From contig CAINOH010000014.1 of the NCBI GenBank assembly GCA_903851445.1, forward strand, positions 1 to 49,634: DNA of 49,634 nucleotides. The letters run 5' to 3'. This DNA comes from an uncultured Microcaldota archaeon. Lineage in GTDB: Archaea > Micrarchaeota > Micrarchaeia > Norongarragalinales > CAINOH01. Positions 38,901 to 47,564 of this stretch are shown piece after piece. The position numbers and the translations under genes were made by a program. Numbering within the stretch: position 1 is the stretch's first letter; the number at the start of each line of letters is the position of its first letter. The notes beneath the pieces were generated by a model, which had not been told where the DNA came from, ran no database searches, and worked only from the letters and a program-made list of their open reading frames with translations.

Positions 38901-41063
38901 ATGGTGCATCAAATGAAACCCCACGTCAGGCGCGTCCTTGCGCTGTTCCTTTTCCTCTCGGCCTTTGCAGGCGCGGTTGTCATGATGGCGCCTGCTGTTG
39001 ATGACCAGGAGCACGGCATACTGACCGCAATAAACGTCGAGGTCGCCCCCGGAAGCGGGGAACTGGTGCTGCGGCTCCACTCGACTACGGTGAACGCGGA
39101 CACGCAGGACTCCATGCAGACCGCGTTTTCCGAGGCCGCAAAGCTTGCGCAGAGAAACTACGATTCCTACGATTACACCGTGCACTTTGACAGCGCGCTT
39201 GGGAAGATCAGCGGCCCGAGCGCCGGCGCTGCTCTCACAATAATGACGTATTCGGAATTTACCAAAAAGAAAATCCGCGATGACTTCATAATAACCGGCA
39301 CCATCATAAAAGGCGGCGCAATAGGCGCTGTTGGCGGGGTGAAGGCCAAGATTGATGCTGTCGGAGCAAACGGGAGCTACAAGGTAATGTGCGTGCCAGC
39401 AGGCGAGACTGCAGAGTCGGGCGAGAGCATACTCGACTCGCTTTACTATGCCGACTACGCGATGCAGAAGTACAACCTGACAGTTGTCGCGGTTTCGAAC
39501 GTCTCCTATGCAATCAAGATTGCAACGGGCGAAATCGAGCCGCCCGCACAGGCAAATTCAACTGAATTTGTCCCAAGGGAGTACCTTGCATCCAACTCGT
39601 CCTGGCCGTTCTATGCAATATCGCAGTCCACCATTGACGACTCGGAGTCCTCCGGACGCGCTTCGCAACTTTCGGACCTGCAAAAGAGGGCCTTCGAGCG
39701 CCTGCTTGCAGAGTCCAGGCTCCAGCTCTCGCTGGGCTACTATTACTCTGCCGCGAACACCGCATTCCTTGTAAAGAACGCGGTTTCAACCGAGGAGTTC
39801 CGCAACATGACCGTGCAGCAGTTCCGCGCAGTTGCGAACAACTTCCACGAGGAACTTTTGACTATGGAATTTTCAGCCCTGAACTCCACAAACTGGGAGT
39901 GGGTGGCAACATCAGAGATGCGCTATACCTGGGCCAGGCTGCGCACCGAGGGCGTACTCGCCAAGCTCAACTCCAACGCGTCAATAGACAGCACCGCGCT
40001 TTCGAACATGGCAAACGACCTGTCAGCTGCGATGGGATGGTATGACGCCGCCAAGATGCTCAACAACGGCTCGGCGCCCAGGAACGGCCAGAACCTGATG
40101 CCACAGGACAAGGCGAAGTTCGAGGCGGAAAAGTACATCGGCCTGGTTGAGGATGCAGTCAACAAGACAACCACCCTTGACACGGAGATTACCAGCCACC
40201 TGAACTCGTCCAAGGAGCTTTACTCGCAGGGGAGGTACTACGCGGCGATGCTTGACGCGTCCTACTCGTACGCATACATGGCTGTTGAGCGCGCGCTCGT
40301 ATCGCAGATTTCCACGTCGGATGACGCCCTGGCGGAATCCGGGCTGTACGCTGCCGGAGTGATGAACGAGGTCAGCGCCTACCCGAGCTTTGCAGACCGG
40401 ACGACCCGCGCTGGCTGGGCCGACCTTTTCTACGCCCACGCTTACTACAACTACCAGCGCGGGAAGGAGAACTCAGAGTACGGCTCGTATGTCAATGCGC
40501 TCAAGCTGGCAGCGCTTTCCGACGCGTTCCAGCGCGTGTCCGACTTTGCCTATGGGGAGGCGTTCGTGCTGCCCGCTAATGTTTCTGCAGTATCATTGGG
40601 GCAGCTTACCGAGCCCACCCTGCTCCCAACGCTCCCGGGCACCAAGGAACAGACAATCATCATAATCGGCCAGGATGGCGATGAGACGAACCCAACTGAA
40701 AACAACACTTCAATCAACACCACCATCTCGGTGCGGCCGGATGCAAACCCCTCGGTGGCGCTACTCGGCGCACTCCTGCTTGCCCTCCTTCTTGTGGCAG
40801 TCCTCACCGTTTACCTCATTAGCCGGCGCAAGTCGGTGCGCTCCAAGTCCGAACTGGACGCGTTATATGCAAGCGGGAAGATGAACAGGAAAAGGTACGA
40901 TTCACTGAACGCGCGGTACTTCCCGAAAAAGCAGGACTCCGCAGCAACCTCGCCGCGCTGGAACGAGGAAATTTCTGCGCCGCCCGTGCGGTTCAACAGC
41001 AAGAAGGCGATTGCGCTGCCGCCTGCTGCGCCGGGAAGGAAGCGCCTGTACAGGAAGCAGTAG
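38901..41063 (+). CDS. Membrane-anchored S16 (Lon-like) serine protease
   Basis: 720 residues. N-terminal signal/anchor (VLALFLFLSAFAGAVVMM, 12-29), then a Lon proteolytic domain to ~200: catalytic Ser107 in GPSAGAALTIM and Lys148 in GAVGGVKAKIDAV form the Ser-Lys dyad. A long helical region (~230-600) rich in Tyr and Ala follows, then a Thr/Asn linker, a second membrane helix (VALLGALLLALLLVAVLTVY) and a short SHOCT-like tail (KSELDALYASGKMNRKRYDS). No AAA+ module is present, so it is not LonB itself. It may degrade or process exported proteins. The gene downstream is convergent (SpoIIM-like). Confidence 0.88.
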   Translation: MVHQMKPHVRRVLALFLFLSAFAGAVVMMAPAVDDQEHGILTAINVEVAPGSGELVLRLHSTTVNADTQDSMQTAFSEAAKLAQRNYDSYDYTVHFDSALGKISGPSAGAALTIMTYSEFTKKKIRDDFIITGTIIKGGAIGAVGGVKAKIDAVGANGSYKVMCVPAGETAESGESILDSLYYADYAMQKYNLTVVAVSNVSYAIKIATGEIEPPAQANSTEFVPREYLASNSSWPFYAISQSTIDDSESSGRASQLSDLQKRAFERLLAESRLQLSLGYYYSAANTAFLVKNAVSTEEFRNMTVQQFRAVANNFHEELLTMEFSALNSTNWEWVATSEMRYTWARLRTEGVLAKLNSNASIDSTALSNMANDLSAAMGWYDAAKMLNNGSAPRNGQNLMPQDKAKFEAEKYIGLVEDAVNKTTTLDTEITSHLNSSKELYSQGRYYAAMLDASYSYAYMAVERALVSQISTSDDALAESGLYAAGVMNEVSAYPSFADRTTRAGWADLFYAHAYYNYQRGKENSEYGSYVNALKLAALSDAFQRVSDFAYGEAFVLPANVSAVSLGQLTEPTLLPTLPGTKEQTIIIIGQDGDETNPTENNTSINTTISVRPDANPSVALLGALLLALLLVAVLTVYLISRRKSVRSKSELDALYASGKMNRKRYDSLNARYFPKKQDSAATSPRWNEEISAPPVRFNSKKAIALPPAAPGRKRLYRKQ

Positions 41064-41099
41064 ATTCTTGGGAAGAACGCCCCCCCCGCCCAAAGACCC

Positions 41100-41909
41100 T
41101 TAGTAGGAGCTTTCCACAAACGCGCCTATCAACAATAGTGCAATCGAAATCAGCACGAGCACGAACGAGTCGAACAGCACCGACTTCAACTCGGGCCTCT
41201 CGAGGTGCCGGCGCATTACTGCAACAGAGAAGATGCCGCCTGCTATGCTTGCCACGAAATAGGCCGAAAGCTCGAACATTCCGTGCGGAAGCAATCCCAG
41301 GAACGAGCCGAACAGGCCCGCGATTATCCCCTGCTCTGCGATGCGCTGGGCAACGAAAATGCCGATTACCGACGCGTTCCACAATAGTAGGTACAGGCTG
41401 CCCACGCCGTAAAGCAGGCTGAACAGCAGCATCAGCGCAAGGACCTGCATGTTGTGGCCGAACAGGAAACCGAAGAAGTCCGGCCTGATGGCGTTTGCCG
41501 TTGCAACGGCGGTCTGGTTGACCGTGTAGGCGATTGCGGAAATCTCCTTGATTTCGCTGTCAAAAGCCGTGTGCGCAACATCTGGCGGGAGTATGGAGTA
41601 CCAGAACGCGCTTGAGAGGATTGCTCCAAGGAAGATGTAAGTATAGGACTCGAGAAGGAGCTTGTGGTAGTCGAAGAACTTGGACTCGTGGCGCCGCATC
41701 TGCGCCTCCTCCTCCTTTTCTTCCCATATTAGGAGCCGGAACATCAGCGGCAGGAAGGGAAGGAGCGCGAAAATGAGGGGCGTGCCGTTCAGCCCGGGGA
41801 TGGCAAGGTAGACAAGCACCCCAGCTGAGAAGAAGAGGAAGGACACTCCGAGCAGCTTGTAAGGCTGCCGTCTTGCGCACCGGGGCGACAGGATGCACTC
41901 AAGGACCAA
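41100..41909 (-). CDS. SpoIIM-family integral membrane protein
   Basis: 269 residues with about six hydrophobic helices. The segment LLESYTYIFLGAILSSAFWY, then FLFGHNMQVLALMLLFSLLYG, and GIIAGLFGSFLGLLPHGMFE is the pattern of the stage II sporulation protein M family (DUF95), widespread in archaea with no sporulation. Its role is unknown; structural or transport functions have been suggested for bacterial members. The TTG at 41909 is about 28 nt after TGTTTAAACC, so a leaderless start is likely. It is convergent with the Lon-like protease and may share a functional context in the membrane. Confidence 0.85.
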   Translation of the reverse strand: MVLECILSPRCARRQPYKLLGVSFLFFSAGVLVYLAIPGLNGTPLIFALLPFLPLMFRLLIWEEKEEEAQMRRHESKFFDYHKLLLESYTYIFLGAILSSAFWYSILPPDVAHTAFDSEIKEISAIAYTVNQTAVATANAIRPDFFGFLFGHNMQVLALMLLFSLLYGVGSLYLLLWNASVIGIFVAQRIAEQGIIAGLFGSFLGLLPHGMFELSAYFVASIAGGIFSVAVMRRHLERPELKSVLFDSFVLVLISIALLLIGAFVESSY

Positions 41910-42030
41910 ACTAACGCACGCTCAAGCCGAAAGGTTTAAACAAAAGCCTAATGAAAAGCCTACTAATAAAGCAGTAGTAAACAACTGGAAAACAACTGGC
42001 ACGAAAGCGATTTTTGCCCCTTTTGCGTGG

Positions 42031-42387
42031 ATGAAAATGAGCTGGATTTTGTACTCCCTTGCGGCAATGGCCTGCCTTGGCATATCAATGCTTGCGGCAA
42101 AAATGATGTCCGGTTTTCCGGTCAGCGTTTCCACGCTCCTTGACCTGAAGGCGCTGCCGGTAATAGTTGCTTATGCGGGATTCTCCCTTCTTGGCGCCCT
42201 GTTCTTCCTCCTTGCATTGCGCGAGCCCGGAGCAAAAACCGCGGTTGTCGCCTCCATAATAGCGCTCAACGTCGCGCTAGTTGCCATTGCCGCTTACTTT
42301 CTCTTTGCCGAGACGCCGTCACAGCTCCAAATCGCCGGCATCGCACTGGCAATAGTGAGCGTAATACTCCTCTCCTCGGGAAACTAA
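42031..42387 (+). CDS. EamA/SMR-like four-helix membrane protein
   Basis: 118 residues from the ATG at 42031. Four helices: WILYSLAAMACLGISMLAAK, ALPVIVAYAGFSLLGALFFLL, TAVVASIIALNVALVAIAAY and QIAGIALAIVSVILLSSG. The motif PSQLQIAGIALAIVSVILL is typical of the end of an EamA (drug/metabolite transporter) half-unit, so it probably works as a dimer. An open frame extends upstream to 41893, but that part is hydrophilic and overlaps the divergent gene. ACTAATAAAGC at 41961 could be the TATA box. The substrate is unknown. Confidence 0.78.
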   Translation: MKMSWILYSLAAMACLGISMLAAKMMSGFPVSVSTLLDLKALPVIVAYAGFSLLGALFFLLALREPGAKTAVVASIIALNVALVAIAAYFLFAETPSQLQIAGIALAIVSVILLSSGN

Positions 42388-42429
42388 ACAAAAGAACGAA
42401 GGACTCCCTTTCCCTGAGCGCGCTTGCTT

Positions 42430-43380
42430 TTATTCCAACGCAACCTTGGCGCAATAATCCAGGATTGCATCCGCGTCCGAAAACTTGCCCCGCGCGCCGC
42501 CGACTTTCTCGTGCCCGCCGCCGGAGCCGCGGATTTTCCTTCCGACTTTCTGCATCAGGATGCCCACGCTCTTTCTTGCCGAGTCCGACCTTGCTGCAAG
42601 GACTATTCCCTTCTGTTCATCAGCCACAAAGGCATAGTCGGCTCCCAGGCTGACAAGTCCTACTGCGCACTGCAGGTGGAACGCGTCCGAGGTCGAGGTG
42701 GCGACTACGATTCCCGACTTTTCTGTGACCTTGGCCTTTGCCGCGCACGCGATTTTCTTCTTGGCCATCTCCGGGTTTGCAGGCCGCTCGAGTAGTGAAA
42801 GTATCTTCGGGTAATCTTGCCTGCTCCTTCCTGCAAGCTTGAGAAGCCGCGCCATTGCCTCGAACGAGTCGTCGTTTGCGCTCTTCCAGTGCGCAGTATC
42901 CGAGGCTATGCCGGCTGCAAGGAACATAGCTGTCTTCTTGTCCGCTTTCTTTCCAGCTGCGTCCAGGATTCCGAGTGCAATCTCGCTGGTGCTTGAGATT
43001 GACGGCAATTCAAGCGAGAAGTCCGCCTTCATCCTGTCCGAGTGTACGTGATGGTCAAAGAAGGCGACCTTGCCCTTAAAGAGTCCTATTGCATCCGCCC
43101 ATTTTCCGAACGAGTCAAGGGTGCAGGCGTCGGCTATTAAGACGTTGGAGTATCCGTCCAACGACTCAATAGGGGCTATTGCAAGGCCGAGGCTCTTGAG
43201 GACCGCCTTTGCCTGCGAGTTGACTTGGCCTGTTGCGCGGACTTCGCAGTTGCGCACAAGCAGGCTCAATGCAATCGCGCTTGCAACAGCGTCCGGGTCG
43301 GCAATTTCCTGGAAGGTAATCAGTGTCCTGCCCTTTAGAGTGGAGAGGAACGCTACTGCCTTTGCGAACTTCTTTTGCAT
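42430..43380 (-). CDS. DHH-family phosphoesterase
   Basis: 316 residues. DHH domain motifs: DPDAVASA (variant of DADxxxS), DACTLDSF, FFDHHVHSD and GIASDTAHW. The DHHA1 substrate-binding motif is RGSGGGHEKVGGARG near the C-terminus. The arrangement matches NrnA/RecJ-like phosphoesterases that degrade short oligonucleotides or related phosphodiesters using Mn2+. It lacks extra domains of full RecJ. It starts just upstream of the prefoldin terminator and is transcribed away from it. Confidence 0.88.
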   Translation of the reverse strand: MQKKFAKAVAFLSTLKGRTLITFQEIADPDAVASAIALSLLVRNCEVRATGQVNSQAKAVLKSLGLAIAPIESLDGYSNVLIADACTLDSFGKWADAIGLFKGKVAFFDHHVHSDRMKADFSLELPSISSTSEIALGILDAAGKKADKKTAMFLAAGIASDTAHWKSANDDSFEAMARLLKLAGRSRQDYPKILSLLERPANPEMAKKKIACAAKAKVTEKSGIVVATSTSDAFHLQCAVGLVSLGADYAFVADEQKGIVLAARSDSARKSVGILMQKVGRKIRGSGGGHEKVGGARGKFSDADAILDYCAKVALE

Positions 43381-43400
43381 GAAAGAAGGAAAGTAAGGGA

Positions 43401-43431
43401 AATAGAAAAAGAAGCCGGTTTGGAAACCGGC
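43401..43431 (-). terminator. Hairpin terminator after the prefoldin gene
   Basis: On the minus strand GCCGGTTTCC and its complement form an eight-base stem with almost no loop (GCCGGTTT...AAACCGGC), followed by TTCTTTTTCTATTT. It lies about 27 nt after the prefoldin stop. Confidence 0.7.
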
Positions 43432-43457
43432 CGAACTGGCACAGCCGCTTTACTGCC

Positions 43458-43811
43458 TTAGACCACGCCGGTCTGCTTGGTCGCAGCCTCGAGCTTCTTC
43501 ACAACCTCGGTGAGGCTTGTCTTGAGCTTTTCCTCCTGCTTTGCGAGGATGTCCTTGCGCATCTTCAGAGTCTCGGCCTCCTCGGCAAGCTCCTTTAGAA
43601 GCTCGTCCTTTGTGCGGGGCACCATTATGCTTCCTGCAAGCCTGTAGATTTTTCCGGACTTGTCCGCCTTTGCAAGTGCATCCTGGCCGCGCTCAACCTC
43701 TGCCGCACTAAGCTCCATCTGCTGGCGCTGCATCATCACCATCTGGAGCTGCTGCTGCATCCGCTGGTAGTTCTCGTAGTCTTTTTGCAAGTCTTCCTGT
43801 GTGGTTGCCAT
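43458..43811 (-). CDS. pfdB: Prefoldin beta subunit
   Basis: 117 residues, the standard length. Two long coiled-coil helices (QKDYENYQRMQQQLQMVMMQ and KDELLKELAEEAETLKMRKD) flank the beta hairpin around ADKSGKIYRLAGSIMVPR. Prefoldin is the archaeal hexameric chaperone that hands nascent proteins to the thermosome. AAAAAAGGTG lies 9 nt before the ATG at 43811; an in-frame GTG at 43823 overlaps that site and is less likely. It follows the Pcc1-like gene by 21 nt, an order common in archaea. Confidence 0.93.
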   Translation of the reverse strand: MATTQEDLQKDYENYQRMQQQLQMVMMQRQQMELSAAEVERGQDALAKADKSGKIYRLAGSIMVPRTKDELLKELAEEAETLKMRKDILAKQEEKLKTSLTEVVKKLEAATKQTGVV

Positions 43812-43832
43812 AACTTCAAACACCTTTTTTCG

Positions 43833-44111
43833 TCAAACGTCATTTTCCTCTTCAATTACTTTCCTCTGCGGCCGTCCTGCAACCGCGTCAATCACATCGT
43901 AGGTTATCCGCGCGCTTCGCAGGAAGCTCGTCGAGAGCGCCCGCAAGCCGGCAAACGATTCCGACTCCGCGATTGCAAGGATTCTCTTTCCGGAAAGCCT
44001 TGACTTGAGCGTGCCTTTGATTGTTGTAAGGTCCTTTTTCAGCACCGCAAAGGCCTTTTTCGCCTCGGCTTCTGAGGTAAAGTCAAGCTCGAACTCCGCC
44101 TTGAAGGCCAT
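43833..44111 (-). CDS. KEOPS complex Pcc1-like subunit
   Basis: 92 residues. FELDFTSEAEAKKAFAVLKK and RILAIAESESFAGLRALSTS, followed by FLRSARITYDV, match the CTAG/Pcc1 fold. Pcc1 forms the dimerisation core of KEOPS, which makes the t6A modification of ANN-decoding tRNAs with Kae1 and Bud32; those genes are not in this window. The position directly before prefoldin beta is a conserved archaeal arrangement. The C-terminus is acidic (KVIEEENDV). Confidence 0.78.
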   Translation of the reverse strand: MAFKAEFELDFTSEAEAKKAFAVLKKDLTTIKGTLKSRLSGKRILAIAESESFAGLRALSTSFLRSARITYDVIDAVAGRPQRKVIEEENDV

Positions 44112-44168
44112 AGGATAATTAGGGCATCGGCTTGTTTATCATAGTTGTGCAACCTATTGAATGGTGCA

Positions 44169-44597
44169 ATGGCAATGAAAAGGCAAGTCCGCGAGTTGAA
44201 GGCAACAAAGAAGCCAATAGCCTACGCCGCAGGCCTGCTTTTCGACGGCGAGCGGGCGTTTTTCCTGCAGAAAAAGACCCTGGACAACAAGATTGAGCTT
44301 GAGCTTCCGGGCGGAATCGTGATGGAAGGCGAAAGCCCGGTCTCTGTAGTGAGGCTTGCGTTTGCGCAGAAGGCGGGCATTGACTGCGACGTCGGCCAGG
44401 TCGAAACCCAGGGAAAATATAATGTCGGTTCAAGGAAGCGGCGTCTTATGGTGCCCGCAATGGGCCTTTCCTGCAATGCAAAGGACAAGACCGCCCACCC
44501 CTCGGCGCAATACTGCGGCATCAAATGGATAAAGAAGGACGAAGTCAAAAGGGAGAGGCTGGCAAGGAACTCCGAATGGGTCCTCGCCCGCGGATAA
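44169..44597 (+). CDS. Nudix-fold protein with degenerate Nudix box
   Basis: 142 residues. KKPIAYAAGLLFDGERAFFL, then LELPGGIVMEGESPVSVVRL, follow the Nudix fold, but the catalytic REUXEE segment reads LAFAQKAG, so the metal-binding glutamates are missing. A hydrolase role is therefore unlikely; it could bind a nucleotide or be a regulator. The start at 44169 (or 44175) lies about 30 nt after TTTATCAT. It is divergent from the Pcc1-prefoldin pair and convergent with trpB2. Confidence 0.72.
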   Translation: MAMKRQVRELKATKKPIAYAAGLLFDGERAFFLQKKTLDNKIELELPGGIVMEGESPVSVVRLAFAQKAGIDCDVGQVETQGKYNVGSRKRRLMVPAMGLSCNAKDKTAHPSAQYCGIKWIKKDEVKRERLARNSEWVLARG

Positions 44598-44624
44598 TTC
44601 CCTGCTTCCTTTCGCCGGGGAGCC

Positions 44625-45956
44625 TCAAATCTTTCCAGCCATATAGTCCGCGTAACCTTCCAGGTCAAGCTGTCCCTGGCCGCTCAGGTTGAACACAATC
44701 GTCTTTTGCTCGCCTTTTTTCTTGCACTCGGCAGCGACGTCGATTGCTGCTTTGATTGCGTGACAGGATTCGGGTGCTGCGACGATGCCTTCTGTCCGGG
44801 CGAAAACCATTCCCGCCTCGAAGACTTCCTTCTGGCTGTAGGCTACTGCTCGGATGAGCTTGTCGTGCGCAAGGCTTGACACCGTTGGTGCCATTCCGTG
44901 GTAGCGCAGGCCGCCGGCGTGCGACTTTGCTGGAATGAAGTCCTTGCCAAGGGTGTACATCTTGAGAAGCGGAGTCATCCCTGCGGAGTCGCCGTGGTCG
45001 TAGTCGTACTTTCCTTTGGTGATTGACGGCGCCGAGGTGGGTTCGACTGCGATGATGTCCGGGTTGGTCTTCTTTGCAATCTTGTCAGCCACGAACGGGA
45101 ACGTGAACCCTGCGAAGTTGCTTCCGCCGCCCACACAGGCAATCAGCACGTCCGGGGTGATGTCTTCCTTTGCAAGCTGTATCTTGGCTTCCTGGCCGAT
45201 TACGGTCTGGTGGAGCATCACGTGGTTGAGCACGCTCCCAAGCGAGTACTTCGAGTTGGGCGTCTTCACAACCGTCTCGATTGCCTCGCTGATTGCGATG
45301 CCAAGGCTCCCGGAGTGCTCCGGGTTCGCGTCCGAAAGCTTTCTCCCGTACTCCGTCTCGCGGCTTGGCGATGAGTATACTTTCGCGCCGTAAGTCTCCA
45401 TCTGAATCCGCCTATAGGGCTTCTGCTCATAGCTGCTTGCCACCATGAACACGCGGCACTTCATCCCGTAGAGCGCGCAAGCGTAGGAAAGCGCGGTGCC
45501 CCACTGTCCTGCGCCGGTCTCGGTGACCAGCTCCTGCACGCCTTCCTTCATCGCATAGTAGGCCTGGGCTATTGCGGTGTTGGGCTTGTGGCTCCCGCAG
45601 GGGTTCAGGCCCTCGTGCTTGAAGTAAATCTTTGCAGGCGTCTTGAGGTAGGCTTCGAGCCTGTGCGCCCGGAACATCGGAGTTGGCCTGCCGCAGGCAA
45701 AGAGCGCGGATACAACCTCGTCGGGAATGTCTATGAACCTCTGGCTTGACATCTCCTGCCGCACAGCTTCCTTTGTGAATATTGCCTCCAGCTCCTCTGG
45801 CTTTGCGGGTTTTCCGGTTCCCGGGTTCATGGGCGGGTCAAGCGGTGTTGGCAGGTCGGGCAGGATGTTGTAGTACTTTCTGGGCATCTCGTCCTCGCAA
45901 AGGGTTATCTTGTACCCCTTCGAGTTTTTTCCGTACGTGTCGCACTTGCAGCTCAT
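44625..45956 (-). CDS. trpB2: TrpB2-type tryptophan synthase beta chain
   Basis: 443 residues, PLP fold type II. The cofactor Lys124 is in CGSHKPNTA, and the Gly-rich phosphate loop is [11 protein letters not shown]. The long N-terminus ([20 protein letters not shown]) and the [20 protein letters not shown] segment mark the TrpB2 subfamily, which often lacks an alpha partner and condenses indole or phosphoserine with serine in vivo. No trpA or other trp gene is nearby. It starts 6 nt after a winged-helix gene, so the two are probably one operon. Confidence 0.93.
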   Translation of the reverse strand: MSCKCDTYGKNSKGYKITLCEDEMPRKYYNILPDLPTPLDPPMNPGTGKPAKPEELEAIFTKEAVRQEMSSQRFIDIPDEVVSALFACGRPTPMFRAHRLEAYLKTPAKIYFKHEGLNPCGSHKPNTAIAQAYYAMKEGVQELVTETGAGQWGTALSYACALYGMKCRVFMVASSYEQKPYRRIQMETYGAKVYSSPSRETEYGRKLSDANPEHSGSLGIAISEAIETVVKTPNSKYSLGSVLNHVMLHQTVIGQEAKIQLAKEDITPDVLIACVGGGSNFAGFTFPFVADKIAKKTNPDIIAVEPTSAPSITKGKYDYDHGDSAGMTPLLKMYTLGKDFIPAKSHAGGLRYHGMAPTVSSLAHDKLIRAVAYSQKEVFEAGMVFARTEGIVAAPESCHAIKAAIDVAAECKKKGEQKTIVFNLSGQGQLDLEGYADYMAGKI

Positions 45957-45962
45957 CTTTCA

Positions 45963-46274
45963 TCACTCCTCAAAACAAAGTATGCTTTCGCCCAAAGGCG
46001 TAAGAGTCAGGATTTTGCCCTTGCTTTCGCTGGACCCGCAGTTAACTAGCTTCAAATCACGGAGCCGCTGGATTAATCGGCGGCAGGACGGCTCGCTTGC
46101 AACCCCGTATTGCTCAGCGGCGTGGCAGGCCGCAGTCATAGTAATAAGGTCGCTTCTTGCAAGTTCGGCTACAAAGAGGGCGGCTCGCCGCTGGCCCGCG
46201 CTGAGGCTTCCAAAAAACGTTTCCCGCGCCAAACCCTCAAAATTAGCTAGACTGGAGGCTGGCGCGTTTGCCAT
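45963..46274 (-). CDS. Winged-helix DNA-binding protein
   Basis: 103 residues. LSAGQRRAALFVAELARSDL, TMTAACHAAEQYGVASEPSC and RRLIQRLRDLKLVNC form the helices of a winged helix, and SKGKILTLTPLGESILCFEE is the wing and last helix. This is a typical archaeal transcription regulator size. It lies 6 nt upstream of trpB2 and may control it, but no operator was found. The ATG at 46274 has no clear ribosome binding site. Confidence 0.65.
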   Translation of the reverse strand: MANAPASSLANFEGLARETFFGSLSAGQRRAALFVAELARSDLITMTAACHAAEQYGVASEPSCRRLIQRLRDLKLVNCGSSESKGKILTLTPLGESILCFEE

Positions 46275-46378
46275 CGGCAGTCAACACCAGCATCCTCCAC
46301 ATCAATCAACCTGAAATATCAACTAGAGCTATCGAAGTTTTTAACCCTTGTGCGTCACTTCGTGACTTGGGCAACCAA

Positions 46379-46534
46379 TCAGGATGTAGTTGATTCGTGC
46401 AATGCAAGCCTAACCCGCTCCACGTCTAGGGGGTTGAACGTCTCCTCGCCGCACTCGCACTTGTAGCCGCCTAGAACAAACCCGCGCAGGCTGACCTTTG
46501 CCGGTTTCATTTTCTTACCGCAGACGCAACGCAA
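46379..46534 (-). CDS. 51-residue zinc-ribbon protein
   Basis: Starts with TTG at 46534 behind AAAGGTGA at proper spacing: MRCVCGKKMKPAKVSL, then GGYKCECGEETFNPLDV. Two CxC pairs separated by a short beta hairpin fit a zinc ribbon. Such tiny proteins in archaea may bind nucleic acid or proteins; the role is unknown. A hairpin (GTCAC/GTGAC) follows its stop at 46354-46366. It lies just downstream of the JAMM gene. The remaining gap to 46274 holds promoter-like AT runs only. Confidence 0.6.
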   Translation of the reverse strand: MRCVCGKKMKPAKVSLRGFVLGGYKCECGEETFNPLDVERVRLALHESTTS

Positions 46535-46567
46535 AAAAGTTTCACCTTTCGAATTTATGGCAATAAA

Positions 46568-46957
46568 CTATACTACCGCAAAACTAATTTCCTTTCCCTT
46601 GGAGTCGAAGCACCGCACGTCGGCCCTATTGTAAGGGTAGGCTGCAATCAGGTGGCACGCGCCCTTCTGCGAAAACATCCTCAAGTCTGCCCTGGAGGGG
46701 ATGGCCGGGCCGGTTGGATGCGAGTGGAAGGTGCCCACGATGCCCATTGCTATTGGCAGGTTGAAATCGTTGAATGAGACGCTGGCCTCGTTGGATTGAG
46801 CAAGGGGCGCCAGGTAGAGCCTGTCCGCGAGAATGATTTCCTTGCCCTTCGAGCCTGCAAGCAGAAACAAAAGCTCGCGCGGGTGGGCTTCCTGTGCGCC
46901 CAGGAGGCAGCTTTCAAGCACTTCGCGGCTGATTGTGAACTTCATCGGGTTAGACAT
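46568..46957 (-). CDS. JAMM/MPN-domain metalloprotease
   Basis: 129 residues, a single JAB1/MPN domain. The zinc site is complete: Glu28 in HPRELLFLL, then GTFHSHPTGPAIPSRADLRM with His78, His80, Ser88 and Asp91. Archaeal JAMM enzymes remove ubiquitin-like SAMP modifiers from proteins, or process such modifiers; bacterial ones act in cofactor synthesis. No ubiquitin-like gene is seen here. Starts at 46957 or at the ATG at 46945. It is followed by a small zinc-ribbon gene. Confidence 0.9.
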   Translation of the reverse strand: MSNPMKFTISREVLESCLLGAQEAHPRELLFLLAGSKGKEIILADRLYLAPLAQSNEASVSFNDFNLPIAMGIVGTFHSHPTGPAIPSRADLRMFSQKGACHLIAAYPYNRADVRCFDSKGKEISFAVV

Positions 46958-46990
46958 GACATGACACGGGTCTTGCAGTAAAAAAAACTA

Positions 46991-47074
46991 CGCTGAGGAC
47001 GAGATTCGAACTCGTGCCCCCTTTCGAGGACCGGTTTTCAAGACCGGCGCATTGGACCGCTCTGCCACCTCAGC
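46991..47074 (-). tRNA. tRNA-Ser (anticodon TGA)
   Basis: 84 nt. Acceptor GCTGAGG/CCTCAGC with discriminator G, anticodon stem CCGGT/ACCGG around CTTGAAA (TGA), a long variable arm (TCCTCGAAAGGGGGC), and T arm ACGAG TTCGAAT CTCGT. No intron. Confidence 0.95.
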
Positions 47075-47168
47075 AATAAGGATAGTATTTAGGGCAGTTG
47101 AAGAAATTTAAACCGGGCAGGCAGCGCAGGCTTGCGGCGGGAAAAACAGGGGGTGCTGTGGGGGTGCC

Positions 47169-47513
47169 TTAGTCGGGCATCTCTTCGTATTCGGACTCCT
47201 CGTCCGACCCGTGCTTGCCGTGGGGTCGCGCTTCCAGGGGCGCCGGGAAGCTGTTCCCGCAGGACTTGCACGTCCAGGACATTATGTCGCCGCCCACCTG
47301 GTCAGGGGAGACGTCTGTTGAGTTGCAGAAGGGGCACATCCTCTTGGGCATCCCGAAGTTGCCGCGCTGGTATGCTGGCGGCCTGAAGGCCTCTTCGCCT
47401 GGCGGCCGCTGCGCGGTCTTTGCCCTTACCTCAAGCTTGGGCTGGGGCTTTGGCTTTGCAGCTTTCTTGGCCTTGACGGCCTTGGCTGCGTTCTTAGTGG
47501 GTTTTTTTGCCAT
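47169..47513 (-). CDS. Zinc-ribbon protein with basic N-terminus and acidic tail
   Basis: 114 residues. The N-terminus is Lys/Ala/Pro-rich (AAKAVKAKKAAKPKPQPK), followed by one zinc ribbon CPFCNSTDVSPDQVGG...WTCKSCGNSFP (about 60-90) and an Asp/Glu-rich end. It resembles TFIIS/RPB9-type ribbons and is a paralogue of the 52-residue protein immediately upstream. Basic tail plus ribbon suggests nucleic-acid binding. Function unknown; it lies downstream of S10 in the same direction. Confidence 0.75.
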   Translation of the reverse strand: MAKKPTKNAAKAVKAKKAAKPKPQPKLEVRAKTAQRPPGEEAFRPPAYQRGNFGMPKRMCPFCNSTDVSPDQVGGDIMSWTCKSCGNSFPAPLEARPHGKHGSDEESEYEEMPD

Positions 47514-47564
47514 AAAAACAGGGAGGGCTTTGCGGTTTAATAAGTTATGCAGGCCGCGGTTGCA

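Noticed and set aside
46243-46293. 16-codon upstream frame before the winged-helix gene as a trp leader peptide
   Set aside because: It has no Trp codons, GGAGG abuts its ATG with zero spacing, and it overlaps the next gene out of frame.
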